A DNA stretch of 64,000 bases from Sulfitobacter sp. M39 (GCF_021735935.1 NZ_WMDZ01000001.1:2666001-2730000); one strand, 5' to 3'; shown: positions 16,380 to 25,528, counted from the first letter of the stretch. A program made the numbers and translations. Notes: a model not told the origin generated them from the letters alone.

Positions 16380-18353
16380 TCATTTTTTATCTTTCGCATC
16401 ACCCTTCAGGATCGACCCCAGCAATGCGTCAAAAGCGCTGCGTTCGTCCCGGCTGATGTGGGCACCGTTCTCGGCAATGTCGTATTCTGCGGTATCTTCC
16501 TGCCCGCTGCGCTGTGCGCGATCGGCGTTGCGTGCCGCTTCGCCCAACCGCCATGTCAGCCCTTCATCCGCCGTGCCGGTCAGATCTTCGACCGCATCGG
16601 CAATCTCTTCGTCCAGCCCGCGCACGGCTTCCAGCTTGCCCAGTTCTTCAGCGACAGTCATGCGCGTCTTTTCCAGGTTGCCAGGGCTGCGGATGCAGGG
16701 CGTGATGGCTACGTGGCGCTGCGCCAGCATGTTTTCAAGGGTGTACTCCCCCACGGCGTCATAAATCTTTTCGCGCAACACCGCCGGGTCGTGATGCACA
16801 TGGCGCAACATCAAATCGCGAATACGCCCGTGATCAGGGTCCTGACAGCGCATCGCGGCAAGCCCGTTCTCGAACTCCTCCACCAGCTGCGGACAGCCCA
16901 GCAGGGCCATCAGAATCACCGCCTCGCGCAGATGCTCGGTCGCCCCTAGCCCGGCTGCGGTCACCAGAATAGAGGATTTCGCACTCGGGGACGGCCCCTG
17001 CGGCGCGGGGGTCCATTTGCCCCCAGCGGAGGCGCGCGCGACGGGGCTAAATTCTTTCTTAGGCTTATGCGGTCGGAATAGCTGCCAGCGCAGATCCTTG
17101 ATTTCCTGACCATAATGGCTGCGGATCGACGGGTCTTTGATCATCATGATCTTTTCGCGTAGCGCCTTGTCCAACCCTGCCTTACGCTCGGGGCTGTCGA
17201 AAACGCGGCCGTCGGTCTCGCGCTGCCACAGCAGACGCACCATTGGCATCGCGTTATCCAGTAACTTTTGCAACGCTGGTGCCCCGTGGGCGCGGAGCAG
17301 ATCATCCGGATCCTGCCCGTCAGGCATCACGGCAAAACGCAAGGATTGCCCCGCCTCTAGCAGCGGCAGCGCCAGATCGATCAAGCGCATTGCCGCACGT
17401 TGCCCTGCCGCATCCCCGTCCAGCGTGATGATCGGCTCGGGCGAGATGCGCCACAACATCTGCAGCTGGCTCTCGGTGATCGCCGTGCCCAAAGGGGCCA
17501 CCGCCGCACCAAAACCGGCCTGCACCAATGCGATCACATCCATATAGCCTTCGGCCACGATCAACGGCTTGCCTTGCCCTGCGGCTGTCCGCGCATCGCG
17601 CACATTGTAGAGGCTGCGGCCTTTGTCAAAAAGCTCCGTCTCGGGGGAGTTCAGATACTTGGCGTTGTCATTCGGGTCCATTGCCCGCCCGCCAAAGGCA
17701 ATCGCACGCCCCCGCGCATCCCGGATCGGATACATGATCCGGCCCCGGAATGTATCATAAGGCCGCCCGCCCTTGGACGAAGGCTTGGCCAGCCCCGCCC
17801 CAAGGATCAACGCATCCTCGACATTCTTGGCCTTTAGGTGATCCCAAAGCCCTTGCCACTGGTCCGGCGCGAACCCGATTTCCCATTGCTCCAAAGCCTG
17901 CGGCGTCAGCCCGCGCCCGGCAAGATAGTCGCGCGCGGCCCCTGCCGCAGCGGTGCGCAGCTGCAGCCGGAAGTACTGCACCGCCAGCTCCATCACCTCG
18001 GCCAGTTGCGTGCGCTTATCCGCCTTCTCCTGCGCGCGCGGGTCTTGTTTGGGCATGGGCATCCCCGCCTCACGCGCCAGTATCTCTACCGCTTCCATAA
18101 AGCTGACATTCTCGGTCTCGCGCACGAAAGAGATCGCGTCCCCCTTGGCGTGACACCCGAAACAATAGTAGAATCCCTTGCGGTCATCGACGTGGAAGCT
18201 GGCGGATTTTTCCTGATGGAACGGGCACGGAGCCCACATATCGCCCTTGCCTTGATTGGACTTGCGCGGATCCCACATCACTTTGCGCCCCACCACCTGT
18301 GACAGGCTGGCACGGCTGCGCAGTTCATCCAAAAATCCAGGGGGCAGGCTCAT
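16380..18353 (-). CDS. dnaG: DNA primase
   Basis: DnaG lays down RNA primers at the replication fork. The 657-residue protein has the N-terminal zinc finger (C43, H46, C64, C67) and the RNAP-like catalytic core with the Toprim acidic residues in IVAEGYMDVIAL and LDGDAAGQRAAMRL. A C-terminal region should contact DnaB helicase. I chose the ATG at 18353 because MSLPPGFLDELRSR is the family start. It lies upstream of rpoD on the same strand. Confidence 0.97.
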   Translation of the reverse strand: MSLPPGFLDELRSRASLSQVVGRKVMWDPRKSNQGKGDMWAPCPFHQEKSASFHVDDRKGFYYCFGCHAKGDAISFVRETENVSFMEAVEILAREAGMPMPKQDPRAQEKADKRTQLAEVMELAVQYFRLQLRTAAAGAARDYLAGRGLTPQALEQWEIGFAPDQWQGLWDHLKAKNVEDALILGAGLAKPSSKGGRPYDTFRGRIMYPIRDARGRAIAFGGRAMDPNDNAKYLNSPETELFDKGRSLYNVRDARTAAGQGKPLIVAEGYMDVIALVQAGFGAAVAPLGTAITESQLQMLWRISPEPIITLDGDAAGQRAAMRLIDLALPLLEAGQSLRFAVMPDGQDPDDLLRAHGAPALQKLLDNAMPMVRLLWQRETDGRVFDSPERKAGLDKALREKIMMIKDPSIRSHYGQEIKDLRWQLFRPHKPKKEFSPVARASAGGKWTPAPQGPSPSAKSSILVTAAGLGATEHLREAVILMALLGCPQLVEEFENGLAAMRCQDPDHGRIRDLMLRHVHHDPAVLREKIYDAVGEYTLENMLAQRHVAITPCIRSPGNLEKTRMTVAEELGKLEAVRGLDEEIADAVEDLTGTADEGLTWRLGEAARNADRAQRSGQEDTAEYDIAENGAHISRDERSAFDALLGSILKGDAKDKK

Positions 18354-18410
18354 ACTGTTATATATTGGGTCGGCAGGGCCAAAGTCCAGCACCCAAAGCC
18401 TGTGCGGCGG

Positions 18411-18433
18411 GCTTCATTTTGCCAGATAAACTC
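18411..18433. repeat. Dispersed 23-bp element, copy 2
   Basis: Same sequence as 4361-4383 except for one base, in the same orientation. It lies just upstream of dnaG, between dnaG and the small secreted protein gene. Confidence 0.7.
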
Positions 18434-18524
18434 CGGTGGGATCGTCCGTCAGGGCGATGGGGGCTGGTCCCCGTCTTACCGCCCCGACAGGGATTACGGC
18501 GCGATCAAACGACGCGCGCGGGCG

Positions 18525-18833
18525 TCACTGGCTCAAACACATCTCGTTCCAAGCGGCAGAGAGATCGTTGCTTTTGACCTCGCGCATTTTCATCTCGTAA
18601 ACCCAAGGGGCGACGAGCGGGACAACCGCGTCATAGCGATCGGGCCATTCGGGGTTCTTGGAGGCAACGTGATCCGGCACGTCACGCTCTTTCACGCGGT
18701 CGATCCGCGCTTGCCGGACCGCCTGCACGACATCAGCCTGATACTGGCAATCGGTTTCAGCGCTGGTGGCGGCGAAGACAGGCGCGCTGGACGTCGCCAG
18801 TGCTGCGGCAATCATGAGTTTACCAAATTTCAT
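18525..18833 (-). CDS. Small secreted protein of unknown function
   Basis: A 102-residue protein with a clear signal peptide (KLMIAAALATSSAPVFA, cleaved before ATSAET). The mature 80-residue domain has two Cys (in TDCQYQ and at the end in NEMCLS) that could form a disulfide, and a WPDRYDAVVPLVAPWVYEMK core. I do not recognise the family. The ATG at 18833 is preceded by AGGAGA at good spacing. It stands between glutamate dehydrogenase and dnaG on the same strand but has long gaps on both sides, so it is probably its own unit. Confidence 0.8.
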   Translation of the reverse strand: MKFGKLMIAAALATSSAPVFAATSAETDCQYQADVVQAVRQARIDRVKERDVPDHVASKNPEWPDRYDAVVPLVAPWVYEMKMREVKSNDLSAAWNEMCLSQ

Positions 18834-19015
18834 CGTCACATCTCCTAAATGTTTCTTTGCAAGCCCGCCGCAATTCCACTGCCTACGCCGTTTAAAGGCT
18901 GCAGCGGACACGAGAGCGGATGCTCATTGCGCAGGAACCTAGCCAGCCCCCGTTGGAATACAAGTGATAGGGCGGTTTTCCGCAGTACGCGCCTGTGTGG
19001 TTTGGCGCGTCTTTG

Positions 19016-19044
19016 CCGAAAGCCGCTATCACAGCGGCTTTCGG
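19016..19044. terminator. Perfect hairpin downstream of glutamate dehydrogenase
   Basis: Twelve-base perfect arms (19016-19027 and 19033-19044) around ATCAC lie 39 bases past the glutamate dehydrogenase stop. No T-run follows on either strand, so it may act as an RNA 3'-end stabiliser or a weak terminator. Confidence 0.6.
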
Positions 19045-19082
19045 GGAACTTTTCAGGGGCGCAGCATAGGGCCCGCGCGGGG

Positions 19083-20513
19083 TTAAAGTCCCTTTGCGCG
19101 GTAGCTAGCGGCGACCTTGCCGATGCTGACCAGATAGGCGGCGGTGCGCAGGTCTTCGACATCGTCGCGGCTGTGCCAGACTTCCGCCATCGACCGGTAG
19201 GCGTCGCTCATCGTGTCGTAAAGACCGGAGCGGACCAGCTCGAGCTCCCCCGCGCCGCGCAGGTATTTGTCCTTGAAGTTCGGGCTTAACTGCCAGCCGA
19301 CACCGCTATCGGCGCTCAGACGTTCCAGCTCGTCCACTAGCAACTGGTGGCGGCTTTCCTCGTTGCGGCGCTGCATACGGCCAAAACGGATGTGGCTCAG
19401 GTTCTTGACCCATTCGAAATAGGACACCGTCACACCGCCGGCGTTGGCATACATGTCAGGGATGATCACCACGCCTTTTGCACGCAGGATATCATCGGCA
19501 CCGGCGGTTACGGGGCCGTTGGCGGCTTCGACGATCAGCGGGGCCTTGATCTGATGCGCGTTGGTCAGATTGATCACCCCTTCCAGCGCCGCAGGGATCA
19601 GGATGTCACATTCCGCTTCCAGCAGCTTGGCACCGTCTTCTTCAAGGGGCGCATCGGGATAGCCCTTGATCGTGCCGTGCATGGAAATCCAGCGGTGCAC
19701 CTCTTCCACATCAAGACCACGGTCATCGAACAACGCGCCATCACGTTCAATGATCGCGGTGATCTTGCAGCCATCCTCTTCGCTCAGGAACTTGGCGGCG
19801 TGGTAGCCCACGTTGCCCAAGCCCTGCACCACAACGCGTTTCCCGTCCAGCTCGCCGCCCAGACCGGCCTTTTCCATCCCCTTGGTGTCGCGGAAGAAAG
19901 CGTGCAGCGCATATTGCACGCCGCGGCCCGTCGCCTCGGTCCGACCGTGGATACCGCCCGCGTTGATCGGCTTGCCCGTCACACAGGCAACCCCGTTGAT
20001 GTCCGTGGTGTTCATGCGTTTGTACTGATCCGCGATCCAGGCCATCTCGCGCTCGCCCGTGCCCATGTCGGGGGCGGGAACGTTTTGCGCGGGATTGATC
20101 ATATCGCGCTTGATCAGCTCGTAAGCGAAACGGCGGGTGATCAGTTCCAGCTCGTGTTCATCGTAGTCGCGCGGATCAATGCACAGCCCGCCTTTGGAGC
20201 CCCCGAACGGCGCTTCGACCAGCGCGCATTTATAGGTCATCAACGCCGCCAGCGCCTCTACCTCGTTCTGGTTCACGCCAGGGCTGTAACGGATGCCGCC
20301 CTTGACCGGCTCCATGTGTTCGGAATGGACCGAGCGATAGCCGGTGAAGGTCTGGATACCACCGCGCAGGCGCACGCCGAAACGCACCGTGTAGGTCGCG
20401 TTGCATACGCGAATCTTCTCTTCCAGACCCGGCGACAGGTCCATCAGGGCCACCGCCCGGTTAAACATGATGTCGACGCTATCGCGAAAGCTCGGTTCGG
20501 TTCCGGGGTTCAT
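19083..20513 (-). CDS. gdhA: Glutamate dehydrogenase (Glu/Leu/Phe/Val dehydrogenase family)
   Basis: Interconverts glutamate and 2-oxoglutarate plus ammonia. The 476-residue protein has the Glu-dehydrogenase core: the substrate-binding stretch EPVKGGIRYSPGVNQNEVEA, the catalytic-Lys motif APFGGSKGGL, NVPAPDMGT and the Rossmann GLGNVGYHAAKFL. Cofactor preference cannot be fixed by eye, although the glycine motif fits NAD. The bacterial hexameric enzymes are about 450 residues; the small excess is in a nucleotide-domain insert. It stands alone with a 371-base upstream region containing AT-rich promoter-like sequence. Confidence 0.95.
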   Translation of the reverse strand: MNPGTEPSFRDSVDIMFNRAVALMDLSPGLEEKIRVCNATYTVRFGVRLRGGIQTFTGYRSVHSEHMEPVKGGIRYSPGVNQNEVEALAALMTYKCALVEAPFGGSKGGLCIDPRDYDEHELELITRRFAYELIKRDMINPAQNVPAPDMGTGEREMAWIADQYKRMNTTDINGVACVTGKPINAGGIHGRTEATGRGVQYALHAFFRDTKGMEKAGLGGELDGKRVVVQGLGNVGYHAAKFLSEEDGCKITAIIERDGALFDDRGLDVEEVHRWISMHGTIKGYPDAPLEEDGAKLLEAECDILIPAALEGVINLTNAHQIKAPLIVEAANGPVTAGADDILRAKGVVIIPDMYANAGGVTVSYFEWVKNLSHIRFGRMQRRNEESRHQLLVDELERLSADSGVGWQLSPNFKDKYLRGAGELELVRSGLYDTMSDAYRSMAEVWHSRDDVEDLRTAAYLVSIGKVAASYRAKGL

Positions 20514-20884
20514 TCTACGCTCCTAAATTGGCTCTGCGACCCTGATGCGGGCCGGTTCATCGCCTCGCCTTTTGAACATGGCACCTGCGTCAAGCAAAGC
20601 TGTAAATCACCATATTTCGAAGTTTTCGCACAAATTTTAATCAGTTTGAAAACTTATCGCCTAAGGCGAGCAATCACCGCACATCAGACAAGCAGTGCGC
20701 GAAGTTTCCTGACAGGGGACAGTCCGGCTGCGCCCGCGGGATCTGCCCTGAAAACGGCCTGAGTATACACTTTTTTAAACGTATTTCGCCCTATTTCGGC
20801 CAACTTCACCCCGCATATCTGCTGGCAACGCCGATCCGCCCGAAATGCGTCTGTCGCATGGGTCGCACGAATAAGGACATGGAA
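20514..20884. promoter_or_regulatory. Divergent intergenic region between glutamate dehydrogenase and tadG
   Basis: This 371-base gap must hold promoters for both divergent genes. The part around 20600-20665 is clearly more AT-rich than its surroundings, with several short A and T runs, and is the likely promoter zone. I see no terminator, no RNA gene and no convincing small ORF. A RBS-like AAGGA at 20874-20878 serves tadG. Confidence 0.4.
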
Positions 20885-22300
20885 ATGCCGGTTAACGATA
20901 CAGTGAGTAAATGGGTAACCCTCCCCCTGCGCAAGCAGTTGACGCGGTTCGCCCGTGAAGACGACGGGTTGGTGACGATCCTCGCGCTTTTCATGATCAT
21001 GATGATGATCGCCGTAGGAGGCATCCAACTGGATTTCATGCGCCACGAGATGGAACGCTCGCGCCTGCAAGCTGTATCCGACCGTGCTGTTCTGGCCGCT
21101 GCCGATCTGGATCAGATGCGCGACCCCAAAACGGTGGTGGAAGATTACTTTTCCAAATCGGGCATGACCGAGTTTCTGTCGAATGTCACTGTCGACGACG
21201 GTCTGAACTTTCGCACCGTGACGGTCGACGCAAGCAAAGACATGGACACCCAGTTTATTGGCCGATTTGGTTTCCCCACGCTCGAAGTGCCCGCCCATAG
21301 TCAGGCGGAAGAACGCGTTGCGAAAGTCGAAATTTCGCTCGTGCTCGATATCTCGGGGTCGATGGCCACCAATAACCGTCTGGGCGAAGTACAGGACGCC
21401 GCCGACATCTTTCTGGACACCGTGCTGAAGGACGAGAACGAAGACCTGATTTCAGTCTCCCTGGTCCCCTACTCGGAACAAGTGAACGCGGGCCCGCTGA
21501 TCATGGACCGTATGAACGTGAACAGAAAGCATGACTATTCCCACTGCATTGATTTCGACAATGGTGACTTCGATTCAATCGCGATGAATAGCAGCACCCG
21601 GTATGACCAGATGCAGCACTTCCAGTGGAACTACGATGGCCGCAACAACTACCGTGACGATACGGTTTGCCCGCGCTACGATTACGAGCGTATTACCCCG
21701 TTTTCGCAAGACAAACTCACGTTGAAGAACCAGATTGATGACCTTGTACCGCGCGCTGGTACGTCGATCTTCCTTGGCATGAAATGGGCCGCAGCGATGC
21801 TTGATCCGGCGTTCCGGGACATCAACAACTCGCTGGTGAACGCCGGGCATGTCGACCGTGAATTCTACAACCGCCCCGCCAGCTATGACGATTCAGAAAC
21901 GCTTAAGACTGTTATCCTTATGACAGATGGCGCGAATGATAACTCGTTCCGCATCAGCAATACGTACTACAACGAAGATAGCGAGTATGTTCACTGGAAT
22001 AGGTACAACCTTTGGTGGTACCTACGCCGCGAGGTAAACTCGCGCTACTGGAGCTATTTCTATTATCAGAAGTACAACAAATCGCTGGGCAACACCTTGC
22101 TGTCGAATATCTGCGACGCTGCCAAAGCCAAGCGGATCGTGATCTGGTCCATCGGGTTCGAGGTCGATGACGAGGATGTCGACGCGATGCAGGATTGCGC
22201 CTCCTCGCCCAGCCACTTCTTCCGCGTCGAAGGCGTCGAGCTTTCCGAGGCTTTCCGCGCCATCGCCCGCCAGATCAACCAGTTGAGATTGACCCAATGA
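20885..22300 (+). CDS. tadG: TadG-like pilus-assembly protein with von Willebrand A domain
   Basis: A 471-residue protein: short basic N-terminus, DDGLVTILALFMIMMMIAVGG (a TadE/TadG-type prepilin-like hydrophobic segment near residues 25-45), then a VWA domain. The metal-ion-dependent adhesion site is complete: DISGS from D155, a Thr in GTSIFLGMKWA and an Asp in LMTDGANDN. A Tyr/Asn-rich insertion sits late in the VWA domain. Family members act in Tad/Flp surface assembly at the inner membrane and periplasm. The start at 20885 is preferred because AAGGA sits seven bases upstream; ATGs at 20858 and 20879 are alternatives. It overlaps the next gene by ATGA. Confidence 0.88.
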   Translation: MPVNDTVSKWVTLPLRKQLTRFAREDDGLVTILALFMIMMMIAVGGIQLDFMRHEMERSRLQAVSDRAVLAAADLDQMRDPKTVVEDYFSKSGMTEFLSNVTVDDGLNFRTVTVDASKDMDTQFIGRFGFPTLEVPAHSQAEERVAKVEISLVLDISGSMATNNRLGEVQDAADIFLDTVLKDENEDLISVSLVPYSEQVNAGPLIMDRMNVNRKHDYSHCIDFDNGDFDSIAMNSSTRYDQMQHFQWNYDGRNNYRDDTVCPRYDYERITPFSQDKLTLKNQIDDLVPRAGTSIFLGMKWAAAMLDPAFRDINNSLVNAGHVDREFYNRPASYDDSETLKTVILMTDGANDNSFRISNTYYNEDSEYVHWNRYNLWWYLRREVNSRYWSYFYYQKYNKSLGNTLLSNICDAAKAKRIVIWSIGFEVDDEDVDAMQDCASSPSHFFRVEGVELSEAFRAIARQINQLRLTQ

Positions 22301-22836
22301 TCGCCCGCATTTCACAAGCGCTGCGCCGGTTCCGCCGGGGTGAGGATGGCGCGGTTGTCCTGATCGAGTTCGTGATCCTCTTTCCGGTCATCTTCGGCAT
22401 GTTCCTCGCGTCGGTCGAGGTCAGCCTTTATTCCCTGCGACAGTTCCACCTGAACCGCGGGCTGGAAACGGCAGTACGGTACATCCGGCTGAACACACGC
22501 ACGACGATCACCCACGACATGATTAAAACGATGATCTGCGACAACGTGGGCTATATCGGCGACTGCAAGGATACCCTGCGCCTAGAGATGGTGCTGGTGG
22601 ACCCGCGCAACTTCGCGGCGATGAACGCCTCGCCCGACTGCGTGGACACATCCCTACCCGTCAATCAGGAACGCGGCTTTACCCTTGGGGCGCAGCACCA
22701 GTTGATGCTGCTGCGGGCCTGCGTCAAGTTCGATCCGATGCTGCCGGGCAGCGCTATGGGCTTCAAGTTCGAAACTGATGGCGCGGGACAGGGCAGCATG
22801 TACGCCGTATCCTCCTTTGTGCAGGAGCCAAGCTAA
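22297..22836 (+). CDS. TadE-family pilus assembly protein
   Basis: A 179-residue protein with the TadE-like signature: charged N-terminus, GEDGAVVLIEFVILFPVIFG with the invariant Glu in the hydrophobic stretch, then a periplasmic domain with four Cys (in MICDNVGYIGDC, PDCVDT and RACVKF) that probably make two disulfides. TadE proteins are processed by the prepilin peptidase TadV and assist Flp pilus assembly. Start overlaps the tadG stop (ATGA) and its own TAA stop overlaps the next ATG, so all three proteins should be made in fixed proportion. Confidence 0.88.
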   Translation: MIARISQALRRFRRGEDGAVVLIEFVILFPVIFGMFLASVEVSLYSLRQFHLNRGLETAVRYIRLNTRTTITHDMIKTMICDNVGYIGDCKDTLRLEMVLVDPRNFAAMNASPDCVDTSLPVNQERGFTLGAQHQLMLLRACVKFDPMLPGSAMGFKFETDGAGQGSMYAVSSFVQEPS

Positions 22837-23396
22837 TGGTTATCTCTTATCTCAAACGCCGTGTATTGGCGCGTTTCCTGCGCGATCAGGACGGCAGCGC
22901 CTCGATCGAAGCGGTGATCATGATGCCCATGGTCTTCTGGGTCTATCTGGCGATGTTTACCTTCTTCCAGACCTATCAGGAATATTACACCAACCAGAAA
23001 GCGGCCTATACCATCGGCGATATGATCTCGCGCGAGACGCTGCCGATGGACACCGAATATATGGACGGCGTTCAGGATCTGCTGGACTATATGACCCGGT
23101 CCTCGGGCGAAACGACAGTGCGGATCACCTCGGCGCAATACGATCAGAAGAACAAGCGGTTCCTGCTGCATTGGTCCCGCGCCCGCGGCAGCCTGAGCGA
23201 CGCGACCCAGGCCGATGTGACGGCCTGGACGGATAAAATTCCGGAGCTGGAGGATGGTGAATATATCACCGTCACCGAGACATGGACGTCATTTGCCCCG
23301 CCCTTCAACATCGGGCTGCCGGTGCAAGAGGTGAAGAACTTTGTCTTTACCCGCCCGCGCTACGCCCCTTGGGTGCTCTATTCGGACGGGGCTTAA
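22836..23396 (+). CDS. TadE-like pilus assembly protein
   Basis: A 186-residue protein with RDQDGSASIEAVIMMPMVFW, the second TadE-type transmembrane segment with conserved Glu, followed by a Tyr-rich helix and a beta-rich periplasmic domain without Cys. It starts in the stop codon of the preceding gene (TAATG) and ends 24 bases before a terminator hairpin. This position and the lack of cpaA-F or tadZABC homologues nearby show that the trio is a separate minor-pseudopilin/TadG unit. Confidence 0.87.
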   Translation: MVISYLKRRVLARFLRDQDGSASIEAVIMMPMVFWVYLAMFTFFQTYQEYYTNQKAAYTIGDMISRETLPMDTEYMDGVQDLLDYMTRSSGETTVRITSAQYDQKNKRFLLHWSRARGSLSDATQADVTAWTDKIPELEDGEYITVTETWTSFAPPFNIGLPVQEVKNFVFTRPRYAPWVLYSDGA

Positions 23397-23419
23397 AAGC
23401 TAACGATCACGACAAAAAG

Positions 23420-23456
23420 AAAAGGCCCGTGGCGATCTGCCTGCGGGCCTTTTGCT
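23420..23456. terminator. Terminator between tadE and the opposing gene
   Basis: Ten-base perfect arms AAAAGGCCCG (23420-23429) and CGGGCCTTTT (23444-23453) are symmetric, with A and T runs on the outer ends, so the hairpin can end transcription in both directions for the convergent tadE and the membrane-protein gene at 23456. Confidence 0.88.
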
Positions 23457-23950
23457 TAGGATCGTTCTGCCATCATGGCAGAGATGATCTCGGACATGAA
23501 CTTGGTCTGACTGCCGGGAGTCATGCCGCCGACACCGATGCGCCGGCCAATCCGCCACCACAGGCCCGGGCGCCAGATGCGGTCACCGCCGGTGCCCGGC
23601 TTGGTGCGCAATAGAAAACCGTTGGACGGCTTGAACGCAAAAACGCCGCGATCCAGCCCGATGATGTCTTCGACCCGTGCAATCACCGTACCGTCGCTGT
23701 CGCGCAATTCGGTGGCGGTCAGCTCGATCGCGCCCGCGGTTGCGCGGCGCATCTTGTCAGCCATCCAAAGCGCCAGCCCCCCCATTGCCAGCAAGAACAC
23801 CTGCCAGCCCAGACCGGGCGACGACGTGAACGCGACGTAGATCAGGAACAACCCCAATATCCCAAGCGCCGTCAGCCCAATGGCCCGCCGCCCAGAGGAG
23901 GCACGCGTGGTGGCAAGAACTTCGTTGGGATCGTTGAATTCAGGGAGCAT
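23456..23950 (-). CDS. Hypothetical membrane protein
   Basis: A 164-residue protein with two adjacent transmembrane helices (about residues 23-41 and 48-62) followed by a cytoplasmic beta-rich domain (TATELRDSDGTVIARVEDIIGLDRG, then the W-x-P-G-L-W-W-x-I-G-R-R-I-G-V-G-G segment). The layout resembles small PH-domain-like membrane proteins. I cannot name the family securely. It is divergent neither from nor coupled to a gene of known role; 113 bases separate it from the Spy-like gene upstream on the same strand. Confidence 0.75.
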   Translation of the reverse strand: MLPEFNDPNEVLATTRASSGRRAIGLTALGILGLFLIYVAFTSSPGLGWQVFLLAMGGLALWMADKMRRATAGAIELTATELRDSDGTVIARVEDIIGLDRGVFAFKPSNGFLLRTKPGTGGDRIWRPGLWWRIGRRIGVGGMTPGSQTKFMSEIISAMMAERS

Positions 23951-24063
23951 GGGGCGCGACTTTCGTTAAGGTCGCTTTGCCTACCGCGCCGGGCGCGCAT
24001 TTGGCAAGCCCGCGCCGCGCAATCCCGCACGGCAGGCCCTGACCGCTTGTGCCAGTTGCCAGC

Positions 24064-24573
24064 CTATTGACCGGCCTTCGGAGGCTTTGCGCCGTCGCGT
24101 TTGCCTTTTTTGCCGCGCTTGAGCATTTCCTCGACTCGGTCGGCATAAGCTGCACGCTCGGTCGCCGACATCTGAGCCAACTCGGCCAGCCACGCGTTTT
24201 GAACGGTCTGCTGAACGGTCAGTGTGGCGTCGCGTTGCAGGTCCAGCACGCGGCGTGCCTCTGCGGGGGCGAAGGGCTCTGCGCGGATGGCGGTCAGCGC
24301 CTCTTGATACAATGCGCGGCGTGCGGCACGGCTGACGGATTTATCCTCGCGCCCCTTGCGCGCATCGGCAAAAACGGCGCGGCGGCGTTCTTCGGGCAGC
24401 GCCATGACGTAGGGCGTGCCATAGTCGCGCATGTGCCGCATCGCGCCACCATGCGGCCCGTCAAAGCGATAGGCCGCCCCCGCAACCAGCCCCAACACCA
24501 GCAGGTTCACCCCCAGCGACAGCCCCAAGGCCCATCGCAGTGTCTTCGTGCTTTTGAATGCAAAGCCTGCCAT
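24064..24573 (-). CDS. Periplasmic Spy/CpxP-like (heavy-metal-resistance family) protein
   Basis: A 169-residue protein anchored by one N-terminal transmembrane segment (about residues 15-35) with a highly helical periplasmic domain: ALPEERRRAVFADARKGRED, then ARRVLDLQRDATLTVQQTVQNAW and a Lys-rich end. This is the pattern of the periplasmic heavy-metal sensor/CpxP/CnrX-like family, helical proteins that buffer or sense metals and misfolded protein. No Cys is present; His are few (in HGGAMRHM). GAGGGA lies before the ATG and overlaps the stop of the upstream anti-sigma gene, three bases away. Confidence 0.8.
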   Translation of the reverse strand: MAGFAFKSTKTLRWALGLSLGVNLLVLGLVAGAAYRFDGPHGGAMRHMRDYGTPYVMALPEERRRAVFADARKGREDKSVSRAARRALYQEALTAIRAEPFAPAEARRVLDLQRDATLTVQQTVQNAWLAELAQMSATERAAYADRVEEMLKRGKKGKRDGAKPPKAGQ

Positions 24574-24576
24574 TTT

Positions 24577-24942
24577 CTATCCCTCGTCCAAGTCCCAGCC
24601 AAACGCCGTCAGATCTGACGTATAGGTGTCCAGCGATGTCGCATCGGCTACGATGTAATCGTCGCCGCCGGTGATGATCTGCGTCGCAACATCCGGCAGG
24701 CCACTTGGTGGGGCGACCCCGATCCAGAACCCGACAGCCGTTGCCGTGATCAGCCCGCCCAAGGCAGGTGCGCCGCCGATGGCGCGCCAAAAACCACGCC
24801 AGCCCCCTATTGCGGGGGCAGGCTGTGCCGCCAGCGCATCGGCGATCATCCGGTCCATCATGCCGGCAGGCATCTGCGGCGGGGTCGCCCGCGCCTGTTC
24901 GAAATGCGCCTCTAGCGTATCTGTTTCACGTTTTGTCATCAT
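24577..24942 (-). CDS. Probable anti-sigma factor (single transmembrane segment)
   Basis: About 121 residues. An N-terminal cytoplasmic helical part (TLEAHFEQARATPPQMPAGM, then MIADALAAQ) precedes a single transmembrane segment (GGLITATAVGFWIGVA) and a short periplasmic tail. The start overlaps the end of the ECF sigma gene by about 14-17 bases (two adjacent ATG codons at 24942 and 24939), the usual layout for sigma/anti-sigma pairs. It lacks the H-x3-C-x2-C zinc anti-sigma motif, so it would be a non-ZAS anti-sigma factor. Its role is inferred from position and topology. Confidence 0.72.
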   Translation of the reverse strand: MMTKRETDTLEAHFEQARATPPQMPAGMMDRMIADALAAQPAPAIGGWRGFWRAIGGAPALGGLITATAVGFWIGVAPPSGLPDVATQIITGGDDYIVADATSLDTYTSDLTAFGWDLDEG

Positions 24943-25528
24943 CGTATCCCAAGGCGTCACGTCTTGCGCCCAAAAGTTTCGCCAAAGCCCTTTTGCCCCG
25001 AGCGGTCAGGCTTTCAACCGCTTCGACCCCGACATCCAGAATGGTCGCGATCTCGGGGTTCGCCAACCCGTCTATGTGGCGCAGCACCACCGCCTGCCGC
25101 TGCCGCTCGGGCAAGGTGTCCAGCGCCGCTTGCAAGGCATCCTCGCGCGCCGTGCGCTGCAGCCGTGCCTCGGCGCTTTCCGCCGGATCGGCGGGTTCCG
25201 CGATGTCCTCGAGCGGGACACCACGGCCGCGTTTGCGCAGCCGGTCGGTGCACAGGTTGGCGGTTACACGGTACAGCCAAGTTGTTACCTTCGCTTCTCC
25301 ATCGCGCCAGTCCGGTGCGATCTTCCACAGGCGCATCAGCGCGTCTTGCGTCACGTCTTCAGCCTCGGCCGCGTTGCCCAGAATGCGGAAGGCGTGACCA
25401 AAGATGCGCGGTGTCAGCTGAACCGTCAACAGCCGTGCCGCCGCCGCATCCCCCTGCACATAGCGGTGCAGCAAGGCGCGTTCGGGGTCATCCGCCGTAC
25501 CGGCATCAGAGGTATCCTGCATATTCAT
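24926..25528 (-). CDS. ECF-family RNA polymerase sigma factor
   Basis: A 200-residue extracytoplasmic-function sigma factor. Region 2 shows FGHAFRILGNAAEAEDVTQD and MRLWKIAPDWRDGEAKVTTW, with LYRVTANLCTDRLRKRGRG completing it. Region 4 has LDTLPERQRQAVVLRHIDG and a helix-turn-helix LANPEIATILDVGVEAVESL. I place the start at 25528 (MNMQDT); 25522 is equally possible, and no clear ribosome-binding site decides. It follows the EF-hand gene by about 55 bases and overlaps the anti-sigma gene, so one transcript probably covers all four genes from 26231 to 24064. Confidence 0.92.
   Translation of the reverse strand: MNMQDTSDAGTADDPERALLHRYVQGDAAAARLLTVQLTPRIFGHAFRILGNAAEAEDVTQDALMRLWKIAPDWRDGEAKVTTWLYRVTANLCTDRLRKRGRGVPLEDIAEPADPAESAEARLQRTAREDALQAALDTLPERQRQAVVLRHIDGLANPEIATILDVGVEAVESLTARGKRALAKLLGARRDALGYDDDKT

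Noticed and set aside
19347..20762. A 471-codon plus-strand frame over glutamate dehydrogenase
   Set aside because: Antisense shadow of a conserved gene; composition His/Arg/Gln-rich, no domain, no RBS.
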